Positions 19,570 through 28,677 of a stretch of 64,000 nt of DNA are shown in pieces (within the stretch, counting starts at the first letter, position 1; every line of letters begins with the position of its first letter). Under the pieces are notes generated by a model that did not search any database, was not told the origin of the DNA, and saw only the letters and a program-made list of their open reading frames with translations. This stretch comes from Williamsia soli (lineage in GTDB: Bacteria; Actinomycetota; Actinomycetes; Mycobacteriales; Mycobacteriaceae). Location of the stretch: positions 268,900 to 332,899 of the forward strand of contig NZ_JAFRDR010000007.1 of the NCBI RefSeq assembly GCF_017377795.1, in the 5' to 3' direction. The position numbers and the translations under genes were made by a program.

Positions 19570-20579
19570 GCGACGGCCGGGCCGCGATCCTGGCGGCCAC
19601 CGACGAGGTGCGCGCGGCGGGTACGAGTGCTCCGCAAGCCGGGCGCGACCCGATCAACACCCCGATGATCAACAACTGGGTCGAGGCGATCGGAGACACC
19701 AACCCCATCTACGTCGACCCCGATGCCGCCCGCTCCGCCGGATATGACGATGTGGTCGCACCGCCGGCGATGGCGCAGGTCTGGACCATGCGCGGCCTGA
19801 ACGGCGTTCGCGCCGCCGATGATCCGCTGGGTCAGGTGACAGAGATCCTCGATGCGGCCGGATACTCGTCGGTGGTCGCGACCAACTGCGACTCCACCTA
19901 TCACCGGTACACCACGCCCGGCGAAGAGGTGACCATCGAAGCCGCGCTCACCGATGTCGTCGGGCCCAAACAGACCGCGCTGGGCGAGGGGTGGTTCTTC
20001 ACCACCAAGAACATCTGGAAGGTCGGTGACGAAGTCGTCGCCGAAATGGATTTTCGCATCCTGAAGTTCCGGCCGACTGAGAAGGCCGCCAAGCCGGATT
20101 CGTCAGGCGGCGAGGTGATCTCGTCACTCGGAGTCGCAACCGACGATGTGGACCCGACGAAGATGATGCGTCCCACACCGTCCCTCGACACGTTGTTCTT
20201 CTGGGATGGGGTCCGCGAACACGAGCTCCGGATCCAGCAGGTCGAGGACGGATCGCTGCGGCACCCGCCGGTCCCGGCGCTGTGGAAACCGAAGGGGGAG
20301 AGCACCGACTACGTGGTGTCCTCGGGCCGTGGCACCGTCTACAGCTATGTGGTGCACCATGCTCCGCAGGTACCGGGCCGCACACTCCCGTTCGTCATCG
20401 CCCTGGTGGAACTCGACGAAGGGGTGCGGTTGCTCGGTGAACTCCGCGGGATCGATCCGGCGCAGGTCATCGTCGGCCTGCCCGTCCAGGTCGAGTTTCT
20501 CGATTTCCCGGCCGACGGGTCCGCACGCACCGAGGCGTGGACGTTGTACTCGTGGCAACCGGCAGGAGAGCTTTCATGA
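19566..20579 (+). CDS. chsH2: steroid side-chain enoyl-CoA hydratase subunit ChsH2 (MaoC + DUF35)
   Basis: A 337-residue two-domain protein. The N-terminal half is a MaoC-like hot-dog fold (INNWVEAIGDTNPIYVDP, then GYDDVVAPPAMAQVWTM). The C-terminal half is a DUF35 OB-fold (FFWDGVREHELRIQQ, then HPPVPALWKPKGES); the zinc-ribbon cysteines found in many DUF35 proteins are absent. With ChsH1 it hydrates the 17(20)-ene CoA ester, and the DUF35 part contacts the aldolase Ltp2. Order and 4-bp overlaps with fadE29 and chsH1 fit the igr operon. Confidence 0.92.
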   Translation: MSDGRAAILAATDEVRAAGTSAPQAGRDPINTPMINNWVEAIGDTNPIYVDPDAARSAGYDDVVAPPAMAQVWTMRGLNGVRAADDPLGQVTEILDAAGYSSVVATNCDSTYHRYTTPGEEVTIEAALTDVVGPKQTALGEGWFFTTKNIWKVGDEVVAEMDFRILKFRPTEKAAKPDSSGGEVISSLGVATDDVDPTKMMRPTPSLDTLFFWDGVREHELRIQQVEDGSLRHPPVPALWKPKGESTDYVVSSGRGTVYSYVVHHAPQVPGRTLPFVIALVELDEGVRLLGELRGIDPAQVIVGLPVQVEFLDFPADGSARTEAWTLYSWQPAGELS

Positions 20580-21034
20580 CCGTTCCCGTGACACCCCCGG
20601 AAGCCGTTGTCGGGACCGAACTCCCACAACTCACCGTCACCGCGACACCGACTTTCGTGGTGTCGACCGCGTTGGCCACCAGGGACTTCCAGGACGTCCA
20701 TCATGACCGCGACCTTGCACACAGCAAGGGGTCGAAGGACATCTTCGTCAACATCCTGACCGACACCGGCCTGGTTCAGCGGTACATCACCGACTGGGCG
20801 GGTCAGCGAGCCCAGATCCGTTCGATCAAACTCCGGCTCGGAGTCCCCTGGTACGCCTACGACACGTTGACCCTCACGGGCACGGTGTCTGAGGTGGACG
20901 GCGATCTCGTGACCGTCGAGGTGATCGGTAAGGACAGTCTCGGAAACCACGTCACGTCGGTGGTGACGCTGGTGATGGATCACACCGTCGCTGGAGTATC
21001 CGGGTCCAGAAGTGAAGCAGGAGTGGCACAGTGA
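20576..21034 (+). CDS. chsH1: steroid side-chain enoyl-CoA hydratase subunit ChsH1 (MaoC)
   Basis: A 152-residue single MaoC domain with the hydratase signature FQDVHHDRDLAHSKGSKDIF (about 38-57), which holds the catalytic Asp/His pair. It pairs with the degenerate MaoC domain of ChsH2. I chose the ATG at 20576, which overlaps the chsH2 stop (ATGA); an upstream start in the same frame would run far into chsH2. The gene ends in a 4-bp overlap with ltp2. Confidence 0.92.
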   Translation: MTVPVTPPEAVVGTELPQLTVTATPTFVVSTALATRDFQDVHHDRDLAHSKGSKDIFVNILTDTGLVQRYITDWAGQRAQIRSIKLRLGVPWYAYDTLTLTGTVSEVDGDLVTVEVIGKDSLGNHVTSVVTLVMDHTVAGVSGSRSEAGVAQ

Positions 21035-22203
21035 GTGGATTGTCCGGCAAGGCGGCCATCGCCGGGATCGGCGCCACCGACTTCTCGAAGAACTCCGGGC
21101 GCAGCGAGCTCCGTCTCGCGGCCGAGGCGGTGACGGCTGCCGTCGCCGACGCCGGCCTGACACCTGCAGACGTCGACGGACTGGTGTCGTTCACCATGGA
21201 CACCAACACCGAGATCGCAGTCGCCAGGGCGTCCGGCATCGGAGAGCTGACGTACTTCTCCCGCATCCACTACGGCGGCGGCGCAGCATGTTCCACTGTG
21301 CAACAGGCCGCCATGGCAGTGGCCACCGGTGTGGCCGACGTCGTGGTCGCCTATCGCGCATTCAATGAGCGATCCGGTATGCGGTTCGGTCAGGTCAACA
21401 CCTCACTGGTGGCACAGGACAACTCCTCGGGGACCGACAATGCGTTCAGCTATCCGCACGGGCTGAGTACTCCCGCCGCCTTCGTGGCCATGGTGGCCCA
21501 GCGATACATGCACGAATACGGCGCCACCAGCGAAGATTTCGGGCGCATCTCGGTCGTCGACCGCAAGCATGCCGCCGTCAACCCGGAAGCGTTCTTCTAC
21601 GGCAAACCGATCACGCTCGAAGATCATCAGAATTCCCGGTACATCGCAGAGCCGCTCCATCTCCTCGATTGCTGCCAGGAATCCGACGGTGGCGTCGCAT
21701 TCGTGATCGTGTCGGCAGAACGGGCCAAAGAGCTGCCGCACACCCCAGCGATCATCGCCGGGGCCGCGTCCGGCAGCGGTGAAGATCAATACATCATGAC
21801 CAGCTACTACCGCGACGATCTGGCCGGATTGCCCGAGATGGGACTCGTCGGCCGGCAACTGTGGCAGCAGTCGGGCCTCGGACCCGATGATGTCGATCTC
21901 GCGATCCTGTACGACCACTTCACGCCGTACACCCTGATGCAACTCGAGCAACTCGGGTTCTGCGGGCGCGGTGAAGCGAAAGATTTCGTCCGCGAACCGG
22001 GAGCTCTCGAGGTGGGCGGGCGACTACCGCTCAACACCCACGGTGGTCAACTGGGTGAGGCGTACATCCATGGCATGAACGGCATCGCCGAAGCCGTCCG
22101 GCAACTTCGCGGAAAATCGGTCAACCAGGTCCCGGGGGCACGTAAAGTCGTGGTCACCGCCGGAACCGGGGTTCCCACAAGTGGTTTGGTTCTCACGGCT
22201 TAG
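21031..22203 (+). CDS. ltp2: thiolase-like steroid aldolase Ltp2
   Basis: A 390-residue thiolase-superfamily protein of the sterol-carrier thiolase type. Motifs are AIAGIGATDFSKNSGRSELR at the start, LLDCCQESDGGVAFVI, AILYDHFTPYTLMQLEQLGF and NTHGGQLGEAYIHGMNGI. Ltp2 cleaves the 17-hydroxy side-chain CoA ester to androst-4-ene-3,17-dione and propionyl-CoA when bound to the DUF35 domain of ChsH2. The start is GTG overlapping the chsH1 stop (GTGA). Confidence 0.93.
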   Translation: MSGLSGKAAIAGIGATDFSKNSGRSELRLAAEAVTAAVADAGLTPADVDGLVSFTMDTNTEIAVARASGIGELTYFSRIHYGGGAACSTVQQAAMAVATGVADVVVAYRAFNERSGMRFGQVNTSLVAQDNSSGTDNAFSYPHGLSTPAAFVAMVAQRYMHEYGATSEDFGRISVVDRKHAAVNPEAFFYGKPITLEDHQNSRYIAEPLHLLDCCQESDGGVAFVIVSAERAKELPHTPAIIAGAASGSGEDQYIMTSYYRDDLAGLPEMGLVGRQLWQQSGLGPDDVDLAILYDHFTPYTLMQLEQLGFCGRGEAKDFVREPGALEVGGRLPLNTHGGQLGEAYIHGMNGIAEAVRQLRGKSVNQVPGARKVVVTAGTGVPTSGLVLTA

Positions 22204-22212
22204 GAGCTTCGC

Positions 22213-23835
22213 ATGGCGTTCAATCTTGCTGACGTGTTCGAAACTGTCGTGGATTCGGTCCCCGACACCATCGCGCTGACGTATGAGGGTGTCGACCACA
22301 GCTACCACCAGCTGGAGGTGGAGGCGAACAGGGTCGCGCACATGCTGACCGCCGCCGGGATCGGCGCCGGCGACCACGTCTCCCTGTTCCTCAAGAACAG
22401 CGTGGAACACGTGGACACCATCTTGGGAGTCATCAAGATCCGTGCGGTACCCATCAACATCAACTACCGCTACACCCCGGCAGAGCTCCTGTACATCTTC
22501 GAGAACTCCGATTCGGTGGCGATCGTCGTCGAAGAGGCCGAGCACCAGGACAACCTCGCTCAGATCGTCGCCTCGATCCCCACCTTGCGAACCATTTTCG
22601 TGATCGGCGACATCACCGAGGGGCTCGCTGCGGCGGCCGCTGACTCCGGCGTCACGGTGCAGCCCTTCGATCCGTCCGGATACTCAGACGAGCGCGACTT
22701 CGAACCCCGCACCGGCGACGAACTGTGGGTTCTCTACACCGGCGGGACCACCGGTTATCCCAAGGGGGTCATGTGGCGTCACGACGACTTCTTCCACAAG
22801 CCGTTGTCCGGTGGAAACCCCTATGACGAGAACCCACGGAAGGACCTCGCCGAAGTCGGCGCGGCGGCAAAGGAATTCCCGGGTCTGTCATTCCTGATCG
22901 CGGCGCCGTTGATGCACGGGGCGGCCCTCTACTCGCTGTTCACCTTCCTGACGCTCGGTGCCCGCCTGGTACTGATGCGCGGATTCGACCCGGAGAAGGT
23001 CGTCCGATCGATCGAAGCCGACAAGGTCAACGTGGTGCTCATCGTGGGTGATGGCATGGGCTCGCCGCTCGCCGACGCCATGGAGAAGTTGAAGGATGAG
23101 GTAGATCTTTCCACCCTGTTCTCGATCACCTCGGGCGGCGCGATCTGGTCGGTGGGAGTACGTGAGCGGATGCTGGCGGTCAAGCCGGATCTGGTGCTGC
23201 GGGACAACTTCGGTGCTTCGGAGACGGGCAATGACGGCGCGTTCGAGGTGCGCGAAGATGGCACTCTGGCGATGCCGCCTTCGTCGAAGATGTCGGTGCT
23301 CGACGAGAAACTCAACGTGATCCCACCGGGATCCGAGGACGTGGGGATGATCGCGCGGATCGGCCGGGTGCCGTTGGGCTACTACCGCGACGAGGAGAAG
23401 TCTGCGCGCACCTTTCCGCAGCTCGCGGACGGCACCAGGGTCGCGGTGCTCGGCGACATGGGACTGGTCGAGGCCGACGGCACGATCGTGTTCCTCGGTC
23501 GAGGGTCCCAGTGCATCAACACCGGAGGCGAGAAGGTGTACGCCGAAGAGGTCGAGGCGTGTCTGCACGCCCATCCCGCGGTGGCAGATGCGCTGGTGGT
23601 GCCGTCGCCGGACGAACGGATGGGGCAGAAGGTCTCGGCGGTCGTCGCGATCCGCCCAGGTGTCCCCGAACCCGGACTCGACGAGATCCAGGCACACTGC
23701 CGAACGATGCTCGCGGGGTACAAGATTCCTCGTCTCCTCGTCATCGTCGACGAGATCAAGCGGACGCCTGCCGGTAAAGCGGATTACAAGTGGGCGAAGC
23801 AGGCAGCACTCGACGCGGCGGGCGCGCCGGCCTAG
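22213..23835 (+). CDS. steroid side-chain acyl-CoA synthetase, FadD19-like
   Basis: A 540-residue AMP-forming CoA ligase. The adenylation P-loop motif LYTGGTTGYPKG (about 174-186) is followed by VMWRHDDFF, a signature of steroid-side-chain ligases. The later core motif is GDMGLVEADGTIVFLGR, and the catalytic lysine lies in TPAGKADYKW near the C-terminus. It should activate a steroid side-chain carboxylate with CoA. Length and the motif point to FadD19, but FadD17-like specificity cannot be excluded. It begins 9 bp after ltp2 behind TAGGAG and ends in a 4-bp tail-to-tail overlap with the MFS gene. Confidence 0.88.
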   Translation: MAFNLADVFETVVDSVPDTIALTYEGVDHSYHQLEVEANRVAHMLTAAGIGAGDHVSLFLKNSVEHVDTILGVIKIRAVPININYRYTPAELLYIFENSDSVAIVVEEAEHQDNLAQIVASIPTLRTIFVIGDITEGLAAAAADSGVTVQPFDPSGYSDERDFEPRTGDELWVLYTGGTTGYPKGVMWRHDDFFHKPLSGGNPYDENPRKDLAEVGAAAKEFPGLSFLIAAPLMHGAALYSLFTFLTLGARLVLMRGFDPEKVVRSIEADKVNVVLIVGDGMGSPLADAMEKLKDEVDLSTLFSITSGGAIWSVGVRERMLAVKPDLVLRDNFGASETGNDGAFEVREDGTLAMPPSSKMSVLDEKLNVIPPGSEDVGMIARIGRVPLGYYRDEEKSARTFPQLADGTRVAVLGDMGLVEADGTIVFLGRGSQCINTGGEKVYAEEVEACLHAHPAVADALVVPSPDERMGQKVSAVVAIRPGVPEPGLDEIQAHCRTMLAGYKIPRLLVIVDEIKRTPAGKADYKWAKQAALDAAGAPA

Positions 23836-25478
23836 CTCCGTGCGGAGTCGGCAACCCTGTCGGGTTCCGCCACGGGTTCCATCCGATTGGGGGCAAAGAT
23901 TGCCAGCAGTACTGCGGCCACGATACTGAGGGCGCCGAGTGTGATGGACGCCGTGTTCATGGGACCGATGAAAGCATCCTTCGCGCCGTCGGCGATACTG
24001 TTCGCTAGCTCTGGCTGTCCCGGAGCAAGCCGCTCGGCGACTTGAAGTGCCTCTGCCAGGGTATTGGTGATGTGTTCCTTGATGCTGCCGGCGGCGGCCG
24101 CCACCTCCTGTGCCTGCCCAAGTTGGCCCGCGGATTCCAGCTGGGCTGCGGTCTGCCGCAGCTCGGCCTGGGCGGTATCTGCGGTGGCGCTCACGTCGCG
24201 GGTGTAGCCGGAGGCCAGAAGGCTTCCCGCGATGGCGATTCCGATCGCCGACCCGAGTTCGCGTGAGGTGTCGTTGATCGCGGAACCGACCCCTTGATTG
24301 TCCGCCGGGGTATTGACCATGATCGCAGTCGTCGACGGTGCTGTAGCGATACCCAGGCCCAGAGCAAAGACGATGAGGCAGACTGCGACGGTCCAGTATT
24401 CCGAGTGGTGAATCAGACCGATCAGCATCACGCCGACGCCCATCACGAACATTCCGGCCGCCAAAATGATTCGCAGATTGACCTTCACCGCTATCCAATT
24501 GCCGATCAGCGAGCAGACCATGACGACTATGACCATCGGGAACAGCGCGACTGCCGATTTGAGTGGCGAGTAACCGAATACCAGTTGGAGATATTGCAAC
24601 AACACCAAGAACAACCCGAACGCCGCCATGAACTGCACGGCCACGCTGAATGAGCCTGCAGCGAACGCACGGTTTCTGAACAGCCTCACGTCGAGCAACG
24701 GCTCGGGGCGATGAAGCTGCGAATACCAGAAGAGTGCGACGAGACCGATGCCGGCAACAAAAGCGATCAGGGTCAGTGGATCGAACCACCCGCGATGGGG
24801 TGATTCGATGAGCGCAAACACCAGCAGAGCGACGGCCAGCGCTGAGGTCGCCGACCCCCACCAGTCGAATCGCGGGGAGGTCGAATCTCTCGACGTTGCG
24901 ATGGTGCAGGACAATGCGGCGGTGGCCGCGGCTGCGATGGCGAATGTCAGAAAGATGGAATGCCAACTGAAGAATTCCAGTAAGACGCCGGTGACAAAGA
25001 ATCCTGCGATGCCTCCGACGCCCGCAACACCCGCCCAGATGCTTACCGCAAGGGGTCGTTTGGCGTCTGGTACACCGGACGTGATCAACGACAGCGTTGC
25101 GGGCATCACGAAGGCCGCACCTACCCCTGTCAAGCATCGGGCGGCGATGAATTGGGTGGGGTCAGACACCCAAATCGGGAGTAACGAACCTATCGCGAAC
25201 ACGACAAGTCCGCCGATGAGTACTTCTCGACGTCCGAACCGGTCGCCGATGGCACCGGCAGGGAGCAGCAGTGCGGCAAGTGTGAGCGTGTATCCGTCGA
25301 TCAGCCATGTCACCTGATTCGAATTCGCCTGAACTGCAGGCGCAATATCCGGGATGGCCGTATTGAGGGACGCCATCGCCGCGATGACCATGCTGACCGC
25401 CACACATGCGACAAAGATGAGCCAGACAGTCCGAAATCCGATTTTGTCGTTTGGTGATGCCCCCACCGTTGATTCCAT
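23832..25478 (-). CDS. DHA2-type MFS transporter (EmrB/QacA family)
   Basis: A 548-residue exporter-type permease with about 14 hydrophobic segments. Loop motif A is GAIGDRFGRREVLIGG and motif C-like stretches occur in segment 5 (VAGVGGIAGFFVTG). A long soluble segment rich in Ala, Gln and Glu (about 435-500, e.g. QLESAGQLGQAQEVAAAAGS) lies before the last helix, as in several actinobacterial QacA relatives. It reads towards fadD and overlaps its stop by 4 bp. Its third positions and upstream DNA look less GC-rich than the neighbours, which may point to separate ancestry. Role in steroid uptake or efflux is unproven. Confidence 0.88.
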   Translation of the reverse strand: MESTVGASPNDKIGFRTVWLIFVACVAVSMVIAAMASLNTAIPDIAPAVQANSNQVTWLIDGYTLTLAALLLPAGAIGDRFGRREVLIGGLVVFAIGSLLPIWVSDPTQFIAARCLTGVGAAFVMPATLSLITSGVPDAKRPLAVSIWAGVAGVGGIAGFFVTGVLLEFFSWHSIFLTFAIAAAATAALSCTIATSRDSTSPRFDWWGSATSALAVALLVFALIESPHRGWFDPLTLIAFVAGIGLVALFWYSQLHRPEPLLDVRLFRNRAFAAGSFSVAVQFMAAFGLFLVLLQYLQLVFGYSPLKSAVALFPMVIVVMVCSLIGNWIAVKVNLRIILAAGMFVMGVGVMLIGLIHHSEYWTVAVCLIVFALGLGIATAPSTTAIMVNTPADNQGVGSAINDTSRELGSAIGIAIAGSLLASGYTRDVSATADTAQAELRQTAAQLESAGQLGQAQEVAAAAGSIKEHITNTLAEALQVAERLAPGQPELANSIADGAKDAFIGPMNTASITLGALSIVAAVLLAIFAPNRMEPVAEPDRVADSARS

Positions 25479-25671
25479 TTATCCAACCTAGCCAGAACAC
25501 CCGGCTGACATCGGGACTTCGCGTTGTGTAACCGTTATCACTACGTACGGTGTGGCTTCCACAGTATCTCTGCCTCTTGTGTCACATTAGTCACACTGGT
25601 AACTGAAATCGCCATGTTGCTGGTATGGCCGAGCCAACCGGACCGGCCGCACTCGGACGAGAGGGAATCCG

Positions 25672-25797
25672 ATGGCCGCATCTCAGGTCAACGATGTCTC
25701 CGCAGTCAAACTCCGCCTATGGCGGGTACTCACGATGCTGGCTTCGCTCGTGGCCGTCATCGTCGGACTCGTCGCAATATTCATGAGCGCCGCCTGA
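25672..25797 (+). CDS. 41-residue single-helix membrane protein (candidate small ORF)
   Basis: ATG at 25672 follows GAGGGA at a suitable distance and opens 41 codons to TGA at 25795-25797. The product starts MAASQVNDVSAVKLRLWR, then a clean hydrophobic helix (about 19-41, including VAVIVGLVAIFMS). This charged-then-hydrophobic plan is typical of small bacterial membrane proteins. It lies alone in the 400-bp gap between the MFS gene and hsd4B. No family was recognised. Confidence 0.55.
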   Translation: MAASQVNDVSAVKLRLWRVLTMLASLVAVIVGLVAIFMSAA

Positions 25798-25879
25798 GGC
25801 CTCGCTCGCACAACTGCGCCCCCTCGCGAGGTTTCACGAGATAGAGCAGATTGCTGAGCGAGGTCCCAGCTGCCCATCT

Positions 25880-26740
25880 CTACTTCTTGGTGAGCACTAC
25901 GTTCCCGAGGGCCGGAGCGTCCTCGCGGTCTGCGACCGACACCGAGATCAGGTATCGGTTGCCGTCGTCCCACACCTTGATACGTAGCGTTTCACCGGGA
26001 AACACGACCCCGGCAAACTTTGCGCCGTAGCTTGCGACGCGTTCGACGTCGCCGTCGAGGAGTTGATCGATCAGCGTGCGGAGCACGATCCCGTAGGTAC
26101 CCAGCCCATGCAGGATCGGCCGCGGAAATCCGGCCTTCTCTGCGAACGCGGGGTCGGAGTGCAACGGATTGCGGTCTCCACACAGTCGGTACAGCAGTGC
26201 CTGCTGCGGAAGGGTCTTCTCTTCGATGACGTGATCGGGTTCGCGGTCGGGATAGGTGATCTTGTCAGAGGTGCCGCGTTCACCTCCGAAACCGCCTGCG
26301 CCCTTGCAGAAGATGGATGACCGGGCAGTCCACAGCGGCTCGCCTGCTTCGTCCACCGTGACGAACTCTTCGACGATGACCGCGGCCGAACCCTTGTCCT
26401 GCAATTCGACGATCGTCGTGGTGGTGGTCGCCGTACCCGCCGCCGGAATCGGTTTGTGCACCTGCACTTCCTGCGCCCCGTGCACCACCGAGCCCAGGTC
26501 GATCTCGATACCCGGCTTGGATACCTTCGGTGGCTCGGTCTCGTGGAAGTGGGCAGCGACCGTGGCGAAGGCGGGAAGAACCTTCGGCCGCTGGTCGTCG
26601 AGGTAGGCCAGTCCGGCGGCGTTCAGCGGGTCGGACCCCGCACCCACGGCGAGGTTGTAGAGCGCGACGTCGGAGGCATTCCAGCTGAAGGTCTCCTTGG
26701 CCACCACGGCGCCGAGGGCGACGGCGGGATCGATCGGCAT
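25880..26740 (-). CDS. hsd4B: 2-enoyl-CoA hydratase, Hsd4B/ChsH3-like (double MaoC)
   Basis: A 286-residue double hot-dog enoyl-CoA hydratase, the same length as mycobacterial Rv3538 (hsd4B/chsH3). The N-terminal half has VALYNLAVGAGSDPLNAAGL. The C-terminal MaoC half has the catalytic signature YRLCGDRNPLHSDPAFAEKA, then GFPRPILHGLGTYGIVLR. In mycobacteria it hydrates the enoyl-CoA formed by FadE34 on the longer side chain. I chose the ATG at 26738-26740, which overlaps the kstD stop (TGATG); longer readings run into kstD. Confidence 0.92.
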   Translation of the reverse strand: MPIDPAVALGAVVAKETFSWNASDVALYNLAVGAGSDPLNAAGLAYLDDQRPKVLPAFATVAAHFHETEPPKVSKPGIEIDLGSVVHGAQEVQVHKPIPAAGTATTTTTIVELQDKGSAAVIVEEFVTVDEAGEPLWTARSSIFCKGAGGFGGERGTSDKITYPDREPDHVIEEKTLPQQALLYRLCGDRNPLHSDPAFAEKAGFPRPILHGLGTYGIVLRTLIDQLLDGDVERVASYGAKFAGVVFPGETLRIKVWDDGNRYLISVSVADREDAPALGNVVLTKK

Positions 26741-28491
26741 CAGCCTGCCTTCTCTTCGGTGGCGCGGGCCCTCTGCGCATTGGTCGCAATGTCCAGGGCG
26801 GCAAGGTATCCGAACACCATGGCAGGTCCGATGGTGGCTCCTGGCCCGGCATAGGTGTGGCCCATCACCGGCGAGCTGGTGTTGCCGGCGGCATACAGAC
26901 CGTCGATCACGGAGCCGTCCGCCCGCAGCGCCCGGCCTGCCGCATCGGTGTTGATGCCGCCCTTGGTGCCCAGATCGCCCGGCACCATCTTCACCGCATA
27001 GAACGGTCCCTTCTTCAGGGGCCCAAGGCTCGGATTGGGCTTGTTGGTGATGTCGCCGTAGTAGTGGTCGTACTGGCTCACGCCGCGCCCGAAATCTTCG
27101 TCCTTGCCTGCAGCGGCGAAGGCGTTGAATCGCTCTGCGGTCTGAGTCAAACCGTCTGCCGGAACGCCGATCTTTTCCGCGAGGTCGGCGAGACTGTCTG
27201 CCTTCGTGATCACACCGGACTTGAACCATTTGCCCGGCAACGGCTGTCGGCCAGAGACCGACGCGAACATGTACCGATTGCGGTAGGTCTGGTCGAAGAC
27301 GAGCCAACAGGGCAGGTTTTCGCCAGGGCCCTCACCCTGCCCGAACTCGCCACCGTACATCTGGTGGACGGCCTCGACATAGGGCAGCGACTCGTTCATG
27401 AATCGCCGGCCGCGATCGTTGATCATGAAACTGCCTGGCAGGGCCCGCTCGGACAGCGCGAACCACGGGCCGCGCGGCAGCGGAATCGTCGGCCCCCACC
27501 ACGCGTCTTCCATGTAACTCACTCCCGCACCGATCTTCAGGCCCGCATTGATGCCGTCACCGGTGTTGGACTCGGCGCCCGTGGTCCACTGCGAACCGAT
27601 GGGCTCGCGTTGGTACTTGTGGCGCATCTCGTCGTTGTGCTCGAATCCGCCGCAAGCCAGGACCACACCTTGGCGGGCGCGCAGCGTCTTCGTCTGTCCG
27701 TCGGATTCGACGACGACGCCGACGACCCGGCCACCTTCGGTGACGAGATCCACGAGGGGCGTGTTCAAGCGCAACGGGATTCCGGCCTGACGTACCCCCA
27801 GGAGCAGCTCGCCCATCAGGGCGGCCCCCATGGCGATGAGCTTCTTGCCGGTGAGCTTCGCCCAGATAAAACGCGATCCGACCTTCACCGCACGCAGCGG
27901 GCCTTTCCAGTGCCGTAGGCCGGTGCTCAGCCAGCGGTAGTCCGACTGCATCACGACCACGTTCAGCGGAGACTTCGTGTACGGCGGGTGCAGCGTCTTG
28001 AAGTCGTCGCCGAGCTTGCGGGAATCGAACGGCTTCGGCTCGCACGAACGCCCGCCCACGCGACCTCCCGGAGCCTCCGGATAGTAGTCCGAGTAGTTTT
28101 TGACCCACTCGAGTTCGAGCTTCGAGTGCTCCGTAAGAAATGCCAGCGCCTCGGGTCCGCGGTCGATGTAGGCGTCGATTCGTTCTGGGGCGACACCGTC
28201 GCCGACGATCGAGCGCACGTACGTCCGCGCGGCGTCGGGATCGTCTTTCACGCCGTCGCGCTGGAGCACCTGGTTGTTCGGGATCCACACGCCGCCGCCG
28301 GAGCGGGAGGTCGACCCGCCCCAGTACGCGGATTTCTCGATGATCACGGTGTCGAGGCCATGTGCCGCGGCGGTGATCGCCGTGCTCATCCCGGCGCCAC
28401 CGGCACCGACCACGATCACATCGAAGGTCTCGTCCACCGAGGTCTGCCCCGATCCGGTCTGTCCAGATCCAGTGTGGTCCGAACTGGTCAT
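26740..28491 (-). CDS. kstD: 3-ketosteroid delta1-dehydrogenase KstD
   Basis: A 583-residue FAD enzyme of the fumarate reductase/succinate dehydrogenase flavoprotein family. The dinucleotide motif is VIVVGAGGAGMSTAI (about 25-40), followed by IIEKSAYWGGSTSRSGGG. The C-terminal LYAAGNTSSPVMGHTYAGPG carries the tyrosine and glycine that act on ring A in characterised KstD enzymes. It introduces the C1-C2 double bond; with KshA this opens ring B. Start ATG at 28489-28491 behind GGGGT. The upstream KstR box and divergent hsaE match M. tuberculosis. Confidence 0.95.
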   Translation of the reverse strand: MTSSDHTGSGQTGSGQTSVDETFDVIVVGAGGAGMSTAITAAAHGLDTVIIEKSAYWGGSTSRSGGGVWIPNNQVLQRDGVKDDPDAARTYVRSIVGDGVAPERIDAYIDRGPEALAFLTEHSKLELEWVKNYSDYYPEAPGGRVGGRSCEPKPFDSRKLGDDFKTLHPPYTKSPLNVVVMQSDYRWLSTGLRHWKGPLRAVKVGSRFIWAKLTGKKLIAMGAALMGELLLGVRQAGIPLRLNTPLVDLVTEGGRVVGVVVESDGQTKTLRARQGVVLACGGFEHNDEMRHKYQREPIGSQWTTGAESNTGDGINAGLKIGAGVSYMEDAWWGPTIPLPRGPWFALSERALPGSFMINDRGRRFMNESLPYVEAVHQMYGGEFGQGEGPGENLPCWLVFDQTYRNRYMFASVSGRQPLPGKWFKSGVITKADSLADLAEKIGVPADGLTQTAERFNAFAAAGKDEDFGRGVSQYDHYYGDITNKPNPSLGPLKKGPFYAVKMVPGDLGTKGGINTDAAGRALRADGSVIDGLYAAGNTSSPVMGHTYAGPGATIGPAMVFGYLAALDIATNAQRARATEEKAG

Positions 28492-28548
28492 CAATTACCC
28501 CTTTGCGCCGAAAACGTCTCTCAAGCCGGCCGACTTCTACCGACAAGG

Positions 28549-28562
28549 TAGAACACGTTATA
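28549..28562. promoter_or_regulatory. KstR box between kstD and hsaE
   Basis: TAGAACACGTTATA matches TnnAACnnGTTnnA. It is 57 bp upstream of the kstD start and 115 bp upstream of hsaE in the divergent region, so it can control both operons. Confidence 0.88.
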
Positions 28563-28629
28563 AAGTGACTCACTAGGCAGGCTATACCAGCCTGGAAGGC
28601 GTTGGCGAGTGCCTGATGTACGGCAAAAC

Positions 28630-28643
28630 AGAAACATGTTCCA
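28630..28643. promoter_or_regulatory. KstR-like half-matched box before hsaE
   Basis: AGAAACATGTTCCA keeps the AAC-N2-GTT core and the 3' A but lacks the leading T. It lies 34 bp before hsaE and may be a second, weaker KstR site in this divergent region. Confidence 0.5.
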
Positions 28644-28677
28644 GTTCGCTGGGCCCGGCAGGAGAGCGAGGCAGACC

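Noticed and set aside
20537..20575. An upstream start for chsH1
   Set aside because: The extension would overlap chsH2 by about 40 bp without a ribosome site; the ATGA overlap at 20576 is the normal arrangement.
22888..25137. A 749-codon minus-strand frame across fadD and the MFS gene
   Set aside because: It spans two genes supported by family motifs in other frames and its product is an Arg/His/Gly-rich string.
25575..25600. TGTGTCAC...TCACAC as a GlxR/Crp-type site
   Set aside because: The half-sites do not have the TGTGA-N6-TCACA spacing; only a loose resemblance.
25800..25863. CCTCGCTC...GAGCGAGG as a terminator between the small ORF and hsd4B
   Set aside because: Arms of 8 bp with a 48-base loop are too weak to call.
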